Shown here piece by piece: positions 35,941 through 49,839 of a DNA stretch of 64,000 bases. The notes under the pieces were generated by a model that was not told the origin of the DNA, did no database searches, and was given only the letters and a program-made list of their open reading frames with translations. Location: positions 266,174,501 through 266,238,500 of the forward strand of contig OY856414.1 in assembly GCA_963693085.1 (NCBI GenBank), read 5' to 3'. A program made the translations under genes and the position numbers. The stretch's first letter is position 1, and each line of letters begins with the position of its first letter. This DNA is from Alisma plantago-aquatica (taxonomy: Eukaryota > Streptophyta > Magnoliopsida > Alismatales > Alismataceae).

Positions 35941-37962
35941 CTTGTGGTCGAACTCCTAGAGTAACAAAGCCCACCTTAACAGCCTGGGATTGGTGTCCTT
36001 TTTCTACATAAGAAATCTTATTGCCCCATGGTCTGTGTAGACCTTCACCTTCGTTCCGATAAGATAAGATCTGAACTTGTCGAAAGAAAAAACAATCACG
36101 AGCATCTCCTTCTTTGTAGTCGTATAATTTACCTGAGCCTCATCCAGAGTGTGACTGGCGTAGCAAATTACATGGTGCTTTTTGTCCTTCTTTTGTCTCA
36201 GGACTACTCCTACAGCATAGTCACTGGCATCACACATAAGCTCGAAAGGTAGCTCCCAGTCTGGAGCTTGAAGGATAGGCGGCGAGATAAGAGCATCCTT
36301 TAAGGCCTAAAAAGCATTTAGACAATCGTTAGAGAAATCGAACTCAACATCCTTACCTAGAAGGTTTGACAACGGTTTCGAGATCTTGGAGAAGTCTTTT
36401 ATGAATCGTCGATAATATATGGCGTTCCCTAGGACACTCTGCACTCCAGTTACAGACTTTGGTGGAGGTAGTTTAGATATAGCTTCAATTTTGCTAACAT
36501 CTACCTCGATCCCTTTTCGCAAGACTTTATGCCCTAGCACGATGCCTTCACGTACCATGAAATGGCACTTCTCCCAGCTCAGGACCAGACTCTTTTCTTT
36601 GCAACGTTGCAAGACCAGAGATAGGTTTTTTAGACAGGCATCGAAGTCCTTTCCATAGACAGAGAAGTCATCCATGAAAACTTCCACGATGTCTTCCAAA
36701 AAATCCGAAAACATTGATATCATGCAACGCTGAAACGTTGTGGGAGCATTGCACAGGCCGAAAGGCATTCTTCGGAAGGCGTAGGTCCCATAGAGACAGG
36801 TAAAAGTAGTTTTCTCCTGGTCATCAGGTAATATGGGGACTTGATAAAACCCATAAAAACCGTCCAAAAAGCAGAAATAATCATGATGCGCTAATCTTTC
36901 CAGAACTTGATCAATGAAAGGAAGCGGATAATGATCTTTTTTTGTGGATTGGTTCAGCTTTCTGTAGTCAATACACATCCTCCATCCAGTGACGGTCTGA
37001 ACCGCCACTTCATCGCCTTTATCTCCTTTTACTACTGTTATACCTCCTTTCTTCGGTACCACATGGATGGGACTTACCCAGTTACTGTCACTGATTGGGT
37101 AAATGATCCCTGCATCCCTCAGTTTGATTACTTCTTTCTTCACAACTTCTTTTATCATTTGGTTCAAATTTCTCTGGGGTTGAGCCAAAGGTTTAGCAGA
37201 TTCTTCCAAATTAATGTGATGCATACATAACGCAGGGTTAAGGCCTTTGATATCCTCTACCGAATATCCTATAGCCTGCCTGTGAAGCCTCAACTCCTCA
37301 AGAAGCTTTTCCAATTGATCCTTCGTAAGATAGGCATTAACGATGACTGGATTTCTCTCTTCTTGATCTAGAAATTCATACCTTAATCCTTCAGGCAGAT
37401 GCTTCAACTCGGGTTTAGCCTTGGGTGCCTTTTCTTCCGGTGCCTCCTCTAGAGAAGCAAACTTAACTATTTCTATTAACTCTTCTTCGTCGCTCAGATC
37501 TTCATCAAACTGATTTAGATAGTTGAGGGTCTCGACAACTTTTGGATCTTCAGAATCAGAGTCTTGATTGCTTAACGCTCTCATGAGTGGATCTATCATC
37601 ATGATATATTCCTCCATCTCTTCACAAAACTAGTTGTAGCTTTCTACAAAGTAAGCGGATTCTAGTAGGGATGGTCCCTTCATAGCATCCTTTACTTTGA
37701 AATTTAAGTGATCATTTCTGACCCTCAGAGTGATTATTCCCTCAACAATATCAATCAACGCTCTTCCCATAGACAAGAAGGGGCGTCCAAAGATGATAGG
37801 ATAGGTAGGGTCCTCCACAATGTCAATGATTACAACGTCGCAAGGAATGAAGAAACTTACCACACGGATCGGTACATCCTCAACAACCCCAACGGGTCTT
37901 TTGAAGGTATGGTCTGCCAATTCAATCCTCATGTTGGTCTTGACCATATCCGTCAAACCCAA
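35941..37962 (-). pseudogene. Athila-like protease end, reverse transcriptase and RNase H (element B)
   Basis: On the minus strand one frame runs from about 37962 to the element D junction. It holds the C-terminal half of the aspartic protease (KRPVGVVEDV, IIFGRPFLSMGRALID), then reverse transcriptase (GWRMCIDYRKLN, MPFGLCNAPTTFQRCM, FMDDFSVYG, GHKV, IYYRRFI). RNase H follows (MCDASDYAVGVVLRQ, YASHTLDEAQ, TTKKEMLVIVF, VYTDHGAIRFL). FMDDFSVYG is characteristic of the Athila/Tat branch. Stops occur at about 37630, 36307, 36004 and about 35956, and a one-base shift near 37960 separates the protease from gag. The RT stretch of 436 codons is uninterrupted, with the catalytic Asp pair intact. Confidence 0.92.
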
Positions 37963-40142
37963 TGTTGTGTGAGGCTTAGGGGCATAAGGCTGATGCTAGC
38001 CCCTAAATCAGCAAGACCTTTCCACTCAAGGTTATCTCCCACGACAAAAGGAATGGTGAAAGCCCATGGATCCTTCTTCTTGTTGGGTAAATCCGATTTG
38101 ACAAAAGCAGAAGACATACTGGCTAGATGCACGGTCTCGATTCTTCCTCCTCTCTTCTTCTTGGTGATCAAATCCTTGAAAAACTTTGTGTAGGTCGGTA
38201 TTTCCTCTAAAGCATCCAGAAAAGGTACTTCGAGGTGAAGCTTCTTTACTGACTCCATAAACCTCTCGTAACACTTTTTAAGATGTGCATTTATTAGCTT
38301 GTAAGGGAAAGGCAACTTAGGAGAGTAAGGATTTCTTTTACCAAACAGTTCCTCCATAGATCTTGGTTCTGGCTCCCTGACATGAGCTTGTTGATTGTCT
38401 TTCTCTGCGGGATTTTCTGTCGCAGTCCTAGATTTAGGTTCCTCGGGTCTGGCTTCTCCAGGGCGTTCTACTATCTTCCCTGATCTCAGCACTGCCATTT
38501 TAGCAGATTCAATGTTGGAGGGTATCTTACCTGAGGGATTCTTTATTAACTCGGCCATCTGGGCCAGCTGCTGATCGATTTGGCATTGGTGCATCTACAT
38601 GTCTGCCATATGAACCTGCATCGTGTTTAGAACTCCTGAATTTGACAGCGCGCTTTGTGCCAACTGGTTGTTGATAGTATCCTGTCTTTTGATAAAATCG
38701 AACAATTGACCCACCAAGTCTGGTTGGTTTGAGTTCTTGTCCTGACTTTGCTCCTTAGCTTGACCCTGGCTTTGACTAGGGTTAGCTGCTTGGCGACTTT
38801 GGTACTTTCCTTGCCCTAGGAAGTTTGCCGTGTTCGATTGGAAATTGGTAGTTCTGGTGAACTGACCTTGCCCACCCCTTTTCTCAAAACCTTGTGGTTG
38901 CTTGGTGGGGTTATTCAGCTGATGCGAGTTTTCAGCCGCATCCTTGTTGCCATAGTTAAAACCAGGGTGATCCGATCTCTTGAAGTTGACAAAAGAGACG
39001 TTCTCATCCTCCTCTGCTTCGGATTCACTTTCACTCGACTCGTCAGGCTGGGTGTAAACGCAGTTATCAATCCCGTGTCCACCTTCTTTGTAGGTGACAC
39101 ATTTCATGACTTTCTCAACCTGTTTCTTCCCTTTTCCACCTGATTCTTTCAATTGCCTGACATCAGTGGCTATTTTCTGAATTTGAGTGGTAATAGCTTC
39201 CAGAGCTTTGGATTCGACGGAGGGCCCTTCGCTAGAGGCCTTCTTAGCATATCCTCTATCAGATCTGTCGTAGTCGGTGCCAGCCTGCAACTTGGCCATG
39301 TTCTCAATGATCTTTTTGGATCTGCTGGGCTTCTTCCCCAGAAAGTCACTTCCTGCAGCTGCATTCAGCGATACCCTTTCTTCAGGGGTCAGACCATTGT
39401 AGAAGGTGGTTATCAGAAAACCCTTCTTGTAGTTGTGATGAGGGCAGTCCCTCTGATATTCTTGATACTGTTCCCATGCTTCATGTAGATTCTCATTCGG
39501 ATTTTGCATAAACGACGTGATCCTCTGTCTATTCCTAACAATTTTCTCCGTAGGATAAAACTTGTTTACAAAAGCGTCCGCCAACACATTCCATCCATTA
39601 AGAGCTTGATGTGGTAGCCTGAGGTACCAGGATAGGGCCTTATCCTCTAAGGAAAAGATAAAGCCTTTGCAATAAAACACTTCCTGTGGAACTCCCCGCA
39701 TCTTAATGGTATCACATATATTCTTGAAGGCATCAAGATGATGGTAAGGGTTGTCGTTCTTCGAATTCCCACGAAAGCTCTTGTTCTGGATCATAGATAT
39801 TACAGACGGTTTTATCTCAAAGTTAGTTGCGCTGAACCTCGAGATGACAATAGGACATCTAGAGTTATTGGCCTTTGTGGCAGCCAACTCCCTGAGGGTC
39901 TTTTTTTCTTCGTTAGAGTCTTCATTGTCACTGTCCCCATGGTTCTGTTCCTGATTATGTTGATTTCTTCAATGTCTGCGATGATGACGACGTCTCTCGT
40001 GGCGATGATCATCCTCGAATTGCTCTGTTTCAGGTTCTTCATGTTGTTGTTCTCCATCATAACGATCATTGTTCCCTCGTGGAGGTGAGTGAGGTCTGAC
40101 TCTAGCATTTTGATCACCTTCTGAAAGAGGTGGTTCGATGCG
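37953..40142 (-). pseudogene. Athila-like gag and protease start (element B), 5' truncated
   Basis: The minus-strand frame enters from the truncated LTR junction at about 40142, has stops at about 39969 and 38595, and continues to 37953. The gag core (DAFKNICDTIKMRGVPQEVF, ALSWYLRLP, FVNKFYPTEK, ETHR-like EAWEQYQEYQRDCPH) matches the retrotransposon gag family. A zinc knuckle follows (CVTYKEGGHGIDNC), in which the second Cys has become Tyr. Then comes a Gln/Asn-rich linker, a second block (LPFPYKLINAHLKKCYERF) and the protease motif DLGASISLMPL before the frameshift near 37960. The original start codon is lost in the deletion that joins gag to the LTR. Confidence 0.88.
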
Positions 40143-41346
40143 AAAGAAAACTATCTCCAACTGGAGTTACAAGGAAAATTAAGGTTTTTGGCATTTAAAT
40201 ATTTTTAGGGTTTAGCACAACAGAAATAGAGGAGATAACACTATTGCCTTAGTAAGGAACGAAGGAGGAAAACTTCGGTAAAACAAGTGGCAACAGGAAC
40301 ATCCAGTACCCCTTCTCTCAAAGAGGGTACCTCTAACTAAGCACCAACACCTCTCTCAAGGTTGTTGGACTTGGGTTAGAGTGGAAAGATAACTGAAGCG
40401 ACTCTGATCCTGGGTACTCTCGTACTCCCAGATCGGACCAAACACTAGAGCCACAACACCTCTCTTGAGGGAGTTGCAATGGGAAACACGATTCGATAGC
40501 TAGTCAAAACATGATCCAAATATACAAGCTAGAGTTCATATGCTAAATAGAGAAATCATCCAACAAAAAGGAACCAAATACAAAGCAAACGATATTTAAA
40601 ACTCATCTAATTCCATTAGCATAATCATTATATAAAAGGGGTTTGGTTACAATGCGTAAGTAAAGAAAGTAAATGACTACAAAAGGAAATATAGGTATCG
40701 CCTCCTTGATTTAGGAGATCGACAAGCAGCAGCAGATCCCTAAGGTATCTCTAGCCCGATACCGGGCGGGAGCCCCTCCCGATACGACTATGTCGGGCGA
40801 CGTCCCCTCTCAGGCAACACACCATGAAGGGCAGATGTATCAGTCAAAGCACTCATGCCCGATACGGCCGTGTCGGGATGCCACCCTCTCGGGCGACACG
40901 CCATGACGGGCAGACGTATCGGGCTCGGTATTGTGTCAGGTGGGCACCTGTCGGTGGGTGGCTTGTATCGCGCGACACGCTTCAGAAGTCGTGGCAAGTT
41001 CCGCTCCCTACCGGATAAGTGGTGTGTCGCCCATCAGAGCCTTCTTGCATGGCACACCCGTGTCGTGCAGCATCTGTATCGGGCTTTTGTGGCGAGGTGT
41101 GAGTGTATCGGCCGACTGGTAGGAAGGCCGATGCAGGTAAAATGCGTTCATGGGCCGGGACGGGCCTTTTTGCTGATAAAAGAGTGGAAAAATGAGGAAA
41201 ACCCTGCAAAAGATGATAAAAATGGGATAAAAGCGTAGCGTGGCCTGTTTATTCAAAAACATGACAAAAGGAGAGGAAAACAGTTTAAAAGGGCAGTTTT
41301 GACAATGAAATAAGGGCCATAATCATCACAAAATTTGGTGTTATCA
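40143..41346 (-). repeat. 5' LTR of element B, internally and terminally deleted
   Basis: On the minus strand it starts TGATAACACC at 41346. It matches 15375-16967 but lacks about 400 bp corresponding to 16165-16560, including the TATA box, and lacks the last about 236 bp (15139-15374) plus the primer-binding site, so it runs straight into gag. TRTCGGGC motifs lie at about 40755-41110. Confidence 0.8.
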
Positions 41347-43390
<2,044 letters not shown>

Positions 43391-44262
43391 TACCCAGCCC
43401 TGATTTGTGGTTTATTCCAGTTCGCCACTGAGAAATCTCTCTTTTCTGACTTCCATTACAAAGTATCCAGAAAGGGTGTTTGTATCAGTGAGACCACAAT
43501 TCAAAAGTTTGTGCCTATGTTTGCCTCCTCTACCCCTGGTGCTTCTCCCTCTGCCTCAGCCTCTGCAGCCCCTTCCTCCTCAGCCCGAGCTCCACCTCCT
43601 CAGCCTCCTCCTAGACCTAGTCGTGCTTCGTTCCGTGTATCAAATGAAACCCTTATGGGCTACATGATGCACCAACAAGCATACTGCCAGTAGGTTTAGG
43701 ACCACCCACATCAGGATTTTTGTTCTATCATGTCTACCATGAACCTATCATGTGCTTCACCCTACCCCACCTACCAGCCATACCCAGGTAGTTATTATGC
43801 TTCATTTGCATACAATCATTACTACCATGCTCCCGAGCTACTGCTCCTCCACCTCCACCCTTTACTACTGGTAGCTCCACCCCTGCCTACCTCTCATTGC
43901 CTGCTGGCCCCCTGGCCACCTTGCTTGCCAACCTTGGTGACTCTGCTCCATCCTATCCACAGGTCAATGAGCTCCATGCTCTTAGTATGTCGTGGGATGA
44001 GCGGAATTCCCATTGGCCCAGTCACGTGTTCAGTCCTCCTGCTGATGAGGAGATGCCTGACCAGGGTGACGATGTCGAGGCTGATGATGATGACAATGGT
44101 GATGGCTAGGATGCTTTAGATGATGGTGATGGTGATGGTGATGGTGTTGGATCTGGATCTGGTGATGAAGGCACTACTACTGCACCTTCTGATGGAGACG
44201 AGGACTATGAGCCAGGAGATGATGATGATGACGTCATTGATATAGATAGTTTAGATGTATAG
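43391..44262 (+). pseudogene. Sirevirus-type extra ORF (env-like), 3' part
   Basis: The frame starts at the chromovirus junction (YPALICGLFQFATEKSLF, then ISETTIQKFVPMF) and passes into a Ser/Ala/Pro-rich stretch (about 43530-43630) and a Tyr/Pro-rich stretch. After a shift near 43850 it ends in an acidic tail (DDVEADDDDNGDG, then DYEPGDDDDDVIDIDSLDV) at a TAG at 44260. Stops at 43691, 43697 and 44107 and the shift break it. It lies before several GGGGGAG tracts and a copia-type LTR, which is where Sireviruses carry their env-like ORF. The protein itself matches nothing I can name with certainty. Confidence 0.45.
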
Positions 44263-44966
44263 CTTGTTTCTTTGTTTTTTATTCTAGCATGTTGATCATA
44301 TACATATTTCTATGCTATTTTTTATAAGAAACATCTGGGCACATTTATCTAAGTTGTACTATTTTATCTTCTGTTTTCATCGCCTCTTATTGATAGTTAT
44401 TTTTATGACAACATGCATCTGAGTTGTAATATATGTGATGTGCACTCTTGCTATTTACTTTGATATATCTTATGATTTGGTGCCATCTTTCACCATATTT
44501 TGATTATGACTACAATTGTATGTTGCTTTCGTCTCTATTTGCCATATGACATGAGATTGCTTGTATGTATATCTGGTTGATTGTATTTTGGAGAAGACCT
44601 AGTTGTATTCTCTTCTACTCCCCTACTTTTTGATAATGTCAAAAGGGGGAGAGATATTTTCACTGGTTTGAAACTCAATCATATTGTTATTCATTTTTAT
44701 AATATTGCTTATTGCTTATGAGATCCTTTTCTTATTCATTTACTATTTTATCATGTGACTTGCAAAAGGACCACATAGTGCATATATGTTATGACTGCTA
44801 TGTGTAGATAGACTAACCATGCATGTTAGAAGAAGCATAGATTGAGGGGGAGCAATTCACATTTTTTACATAATGAATCCCCTTAATTTACATGACAAAG
44901 GTATAACTTCTATATCCTTTTCAATATGTTTGAGGAATGGATTGTCATTGTCAAAAAAGGGGAGAA
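44263..44966 (+). other. Sirevirus 3' region with three polypurine tracts
   Basis: Noncoding, AT-rich. Purine tracts occur at about 44640 (CAAAAGGGGGAGAGA), about 44843 (TTGAGGGGGAGCA) and about 44952 (CAAAAAAGGGGAGAA); the last abuts the LTR. Multiple polypurine tracts before the 3' LTR are a described Sirevirus trait. Confidence 0.65.
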
Positions 44967-46437
44967 TGTTGACCTAGAGGTTATACATTGTCCATATTTT
45001 GACAATGACTTAACCATTCCATTCATATGTATCTAATATGTGTATTAAAAGATTGATTTTAGATATTAGGTACAAGAAAAGGATCAAAAATCCAAAGCCC
45101 TAGATTGGCTCAAGTTCAAGTCAAAAGAGCTACAAGTGTGCATTTTTTTGGAAATCTATGTAAACAACCTTAGAACTTTTTTGTAATCACTTGTAATGAT
45201 GAATTGACTTGTAACTTAGTTGAGAAAATTGATTGGGACACTAAACACCAAGTTTTAATCACTTTAGATGCACTTTAGAAAATTGACCACAGGCAGTCAA
45301 TCGGTTGAGTTGCAAACTCGACCGATCCTCCTAGATCAAGTTTCTGAAGATAGCATCAATCGAGTTGTGATTTCATAGAATTTGACCGATCAAGTACCTG
45401 ACCAATTCGATCTTCATTGGTTGGTCGAGTTTCCCCAGGGTAAACTCGACCGATGATTTGAATATCGGCTTGTCTTTTACTCTATCGGTCGAGTTACCTT
45501 TATTGAAACTCGACCGATTGCACTGTACTGAATTTGTAGAAAAAGTGATTGTGACTGTTGGTGTGTGTTTTGAGCGAAAATAAAGTTGTTGCTTTGAGAA
45601 AAAATGGTTATAATTCATATCTAAGTGTCCCACAACTTAAAGGGGCACCCTCAACTATAAATAGGACCTCTTGGAGTTCATTCCAAGGTTGCTCATTCAC
45701 TACATGCTTGGTCCTAGCCTAGTTGAGAGTGTTCTAACCCTTTAATCCCCTTTCTCTCTCTACCTTCAAGTCAAATTTGTGAGTATGAGTGAGATAGGTT
45801 CCTTTGTAAGAGAGCTGCTCCATGTATTGATGTAAAGCTCTCCTCCACCATCTTCCTACCCTCTTTCCTATCAAAGAATAGGTTGAAGATCTTCTCCGAG
45901 TGAAGGAGAAGAGTTTGTTGTTCGTTAAGGTTGAAGAAGGCAAGGTGTTCCAGATGTTTGAGTGAAGGAGATAGTCAAGGCAAGCGCTCAAGAAAGATAC
46001 GTAATTCCTTGAAGGTTGAAGACTTGAAGAAGGAGTGGGTAAGTCCATGTTGATGGCTGAAGACTCCATGGTTCAAGTGGGTAAGCTCCTTCTATAGGTT
46101 GAAGATCTTTGCTTGAGTTACTAAGCCCTTGGATGTGTGGTTGTTGTGTCTTGTAATCTTATGATGGAATATAAGAGTACCAAGATTGCAAATCCTAGAG
46201 ATTAACCACCTCTAGGTAGTGGACTGACATTGCTCCTAGTTAGGATGTGGAACCACTCTAAACCACATGTCCAAGTGCTTGCTCTTCCTTGTCTCTCATC
46301 CTTGTTGTGATTGCTAGCTAAGACATCAAATTTGTTGTTTGTTTAAGTTTATGTACTTCATATAATTTGGTGGTCTAATCCTTTTTGTGAGAATTGTGAA
46401 GCTCTATTCACCCCCCTCTAGAGCCCTTGATCCAATA
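44967..46437 (+). repeat. 3' LTR of the Sirevirus-like copia element
   Basis: It starts TGTTGACC after the last purine tract. It ends near TCCAATA at 46437, probably a decayed AACA end, shortly after the Sirevirus-like TCTATTCACCCCCCTCTAGA (about 46404-46423). It is about 1.47 kb. It contains inverted TCGGTCGAGTT and AACTCGACCGAT words (about 45295-45525) and a TATA box TATAAATA at 45656-45663. No gene is present; the minus-strand ORFs inside are noise. Confidence 0.75.
45656..45663 (+). promoter_or_regulatory. TATA box of the Sirevirus LTR
   Basis: TATAAATA in the middle of the LTR, followed about 30-60 bp later by a likely start region. Position and sequence are typical of copia LTR promoters. 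Confidence 0.55.
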
Positions 46438-47242
46438 GATAAAAGGTATGAATAAATGAAGGCTGATGTTAGAGTAGACCAAACTAGGCCTTCACTACCA
46501 CATCAAGTTGAAATTTTGGTGCATGCAAGTCAAATATACACTCCTACGATTTTTAAAATGTTTCAAGTTGAATTATGGTTGACTTGGGATTGTGATTTGT
46601 ATCCCATTGGTGTGGTTGGATCAATATCAACATATAAAGTTACCCCCCCTAAAAAGTCTCTTTTTCAAACTGTTACTTTTGACTCAGATGAGGGACATAT
46701 TGAATGTAGCTGCAAGAAGTTTACTTTTTGCCATGCTTTGAAAGTTTTTTCTATTCATAATGTCAAAAGGGTTCCTGAAATGTACATATTGAGAACATGG
46801 ACAAAAAAAAGCTAAGGCAAATATGAATAGAGAGAACATCTTATATGACACATCTCTAGACAAAAATTCAAGTATATCATTGAGATACAAGAAATTATGT
46901 CATATGTATATGCAAGTAGCAGCACGAGCATCATTGACTCAAGAAACATATGTGCTTGCTTTCGGGAATCATTGGGATATATCTGAAGTGATTGAATCTA
47001 AGCTAAAAGAATTGTCTATTCATGATCATACAAAAGAAAAAAGCACAGATGCTTGTGAAAAGAATACTAGAGAGGACCAACAAAGTAGAATGGATGAATA
47101 TCATAATACAAAATATGTAAAAGGCATCAAACATATGGCCTCAAAACCAAAGTCATCTAAAAGGTTATTTGGCGCATTAGAAAGAGCTTGCAAGAAGAGA
47201 AGACATGTGAAGGAAAAACCACTAAAAATAGAAGATATCTAA
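46438..47242 (+). pseudogene. FAR1/FHY3-like (MULE-derived) protein, C-terminal fragment
   Basis: The frame begins at the LTR edge (KRYE, stop, MKADVRV). It matches the FAR1-related family: ASQIYTPTIFKMFQVEL, then the SWIM-type zinc motif CSCKKFTF-CHALKV and VKRVPEMYILRTWTKK. After a one-base insertion in the A-run near 46803-46810 it continues as SLRYKKLCHMYMQVAARASLT and a basic tail. The SWIM motif lacks about five residues normally found between FEF and CRHAL. FAR1 proteins are transcription factors derived from Mutator-like transposases. The N-terminal and core regions are absent, apparently cut off by the Sirevirus insertion. Low substitution elsewhere suggests it was recently intact. 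Confidence 0.8.
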
Positions 47243-48480
47243 GGTAAAAAGATGTTCATTCTATACATAAGGTTTGTAATGCAATTTATATTTTACAATA
47301 TTGTTTAGTAGAACTAAGAACATCTTATAGGAGGTGAAACACGAGATGGCTAACAAATTTTCTCAAACTAATGAAGTAGTGGAGGTAAATAACTATATTT
47401 TTTTTACTTATATACATATTGGTAGAAGTTCTAATAGATAATTTTCTTAGGATGCAAATCTTGGTTGTTCTTACGTAAATGATAATGATAATAGTGGTGT
47501 TATTAAAATATCTCAAGGGGTTGTTTGCAATAAGTTATTGTTGATGAATTTAATAATGGTATATCAGTTCATTATTTTCATGTTAATATTTAAGCATAAC
47601 AAGTGGCTTTGGCATTATATCTTTTTAGGATTCTACGTGTGATATTATGATTTCCTATGGAGGTTTCATGGAACTTTTTATCGCATGTATTAGAAAAAAC
47701 TTTTGTAAATTTCTATATACAAAATATTTAAATATTTAACAACAAGACTTTATGTTGACATGTAGATTCAAGTGAACCAAAGCTAGATTAAATGTAAAAT
47801 AGAAACATTGAACTACACTTTGTGATATCTTACAATATGTCCTATTTTCATTGTAAATGGGTGGATTGCCGATTATGGATCTTACATGTCATTCTTCAAA
47901 TAGATTTTGATCTATTATCATCATTATGAGAATTCCTTGTTACTCTAATTTTGTATTTGCTTATACAAGTTGGTCCAAGAATTGTTCTTGTCATCTATAT
48001 GAATTTGTTTTAATTTTTCATGATTTTTTGTCAAAAAAGTTTGAATGTGGATTTTTTTTAATTTTATGATGCACAACTAACTCAAATCAAATTTAAATCA
48101 AGATTTGATTGATGAAAATGACATGTCATAAAAAATTACTATCGATATTAGTTCAATAAAATTATTATTGATCATACCAGTTCAAAATTAACTATATTAC
48201 ACAATCAAATATCACTAGAAGGCGAGGAGCACTTCAGGTGGTCGAGCTCGACTAAGGGGTCTTGTGTTCCTTCAGTAAGAGTTATTTCTCAAAAAAGGTA
48301 TCCATCATAGAGGCCATTAACTATGTAGTTTAACTGATTCCATACTATTTAAAATGTTGACTGCTTCCCTATTGGATTTGACAATATAATGACATTGAAA
48401 GATAAAAGAGGTCTCATGTTCGATCACTGAGAGCTATTTTTCAAAAATGGTGTCTGTCATAGAAGCCTAATTAATGTTGT
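47243..48480. other. AT-rich intergenic sequence
   Basis: No gene seen. A degenerate direct repeat of about 70 bp occurs at about 48245-48315 and 48405-48475 (around GAGTTATTTCTCAAAAAAGG and GAGCTATTTTTCAAAAATGG). Confidence 0.5.
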
Positions 48481-48498
48481 AATGCTCCTACTTGTGAG

Positions 48499-48598
48499 TG
48501 CACCATCATCGTCATCGTCGTCGTCGTCGTCATCATCATCGTCTTCATCATCACCATCATCTTCTTCTTCATCATCATCATTTTCTTCTTCTTGATTG
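48499..48598. repeat. CAT/CGT/CTT trinucleotide repeat
   Basis: Imperfect trinucleotide tract of CATCGT, CGT, CAT and CTT units; it ends at TTCTTCTTCTTG. Confidence 0.92.
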
Positions 48599-48609
48599 TG
48601 CCTAATTTG

Positions 48610-48900
48610 TGAATGTACTCAGTTCGGACTTCATTGCACCCGATATTGATTTGATTGACCCCAATTTGGACTTCATTGCATCCTATTTGAACCTGAATGT
48701 CCTATTTAGACTTGATTGCGCCTAGCTTAGACTTGAATGTACCCAGTTTTGACCTGAATGTGCTCACTTAGGACATGATTGTGCCCTGTTTGGACATGAA
48801 TGCCCATTTCAAACTTGATTGTGCCTAGTTTAGACTTGGATGCGCCCAATTTGGACATGATTGTGCCCCTTTTGGGCATTATTGTACCCAATTTGTGTTG
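48610..48900. repeat. Degenerate 21-22 bp minisatellite
   Basis: About a dozen diverged units of the form TTTGGACTTGATTGTGCCCAG. On the minus strand the 21-bp period gives a loose seven-residue repeat (KLGTIMP, KRGTIMS, KLGASKS), which explains the 70-residue open frame there. Confidence 0.75.
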
Positions 48901-48969
48901 TGTCAATACACTTTTTTTACAATACACTATGTTTTGCATGTATACCCGATTTATAATGCATAAAAAATA

Positions 48970-49140
48970 AAATGTATCATATTATTTTTCTCAAAATATA
49001 TCAATATTAGTCGTGTTGGATTGTATATTTTATATTGAATCTAATAAATTTTATTTTGTCAAAAAATACACTACAGATTAAAAATTATACGAGATATAAA
49101 TTTGTCTCTCTCTTTCCCCCTTCATTCTCTCTCTGTGGAC
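48970..49140. repeat. Fragment of the 49542-52206 arm family
   Basis: It resembles the right arm in the same orientation (TTTATTTTGTCAAAAAATAC, then a TCTCTCTCTTTCCCCC stretch). Diverged. A related left-arm-like fragment lies at about 63575-63720. Confidence 0.5.
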
Positions 49141-49839
49141 CTACCCATGTCACCTCACCCTTCAAAATCATGCATCCCCACCCAAAACCACCCTACCCGG
49201 ACCTACGACTGCAAAACCAGCCTCAGGGAGGCACTTGAAACGCGCTTGATCCTCTGGGTACGTGAAGGTCTCATTATAGTCCTATTAAGTCACATATGTT
49301 GACTCGCAATTGCACGACTATCTCGTGTAAGTCCATTCTATTTAAAAGAGGGTTGCTATACAGATGACCAGTCTGTACGCCAAACCAGACGACCACACTA
49401 CATGTTGTGTAGCAGTCAATTAAAAAACAATATCCCACTAGACACTCAACTAGCGCACACTGCCCGAGAAAATGGGCTAGCAGAGTGTTTTTGCAAGTGC
49501 TACTGTAAAGAAACTTAAGGGAGATAAGGAAAAGAAAGAAAGGGTGGGGAGTGGAGAGAGGAGAGGAGAGAAAGAAAATTATTGTAGGAGAGAGAAAAAA
49601 TACAATCTTTATTTTTTAATAACTTTTAAATGGTAATGAATTTTTTAACGAAATAAACGTCGACGAACTCCTCATAAAAAATACTTTATAATAAGACCAA
49701 GTTTGATACATTTTGAAAAAATAAATATAAATTCAAAAAATGATTAGATAATGTGATTATAAAAATTTAAAAAACTAGAGAGAGAAATATATTTTGTTTA
49801 TAGTTTTCAAACTGTAATGAATTGTATATTAGTATGTTA

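Larger units (their letters stand above)
15139..41346 (-). mobile_element. Element B: Athila-like Ty3/gypsy retrotransposon with nested insertion
   Basis: Read on the minus strand, it has a 5' LTR (41346-40143, 5' truncated internally), gag (to 38595), protease and reverse transcriptase/RNase H (37962-35941), nested element D, integrase (24802-23346), spacer with internal promoter, ORF1 (22074-19663), ORF2 (19673-17961), polypurine tract and 3' LTR (16967-15139). The flanks GTTGC (15134-15138) and GTTTC (41347-41351) are a 4-of-5 target duplication. It is the same family as element A but in the opposite orientation. About 15.1 kb remains when D is subtracted. The deleted 5' LTR end and primer site mean it cannot replicate. 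Confidence 0.88.

Noticed and set aside
48727..48939. 70-codon repeat protein on the minus strand
   Set aside because: Explained by a 21-bp minisatellite whose length is a multiple of three; no start context or relatives.
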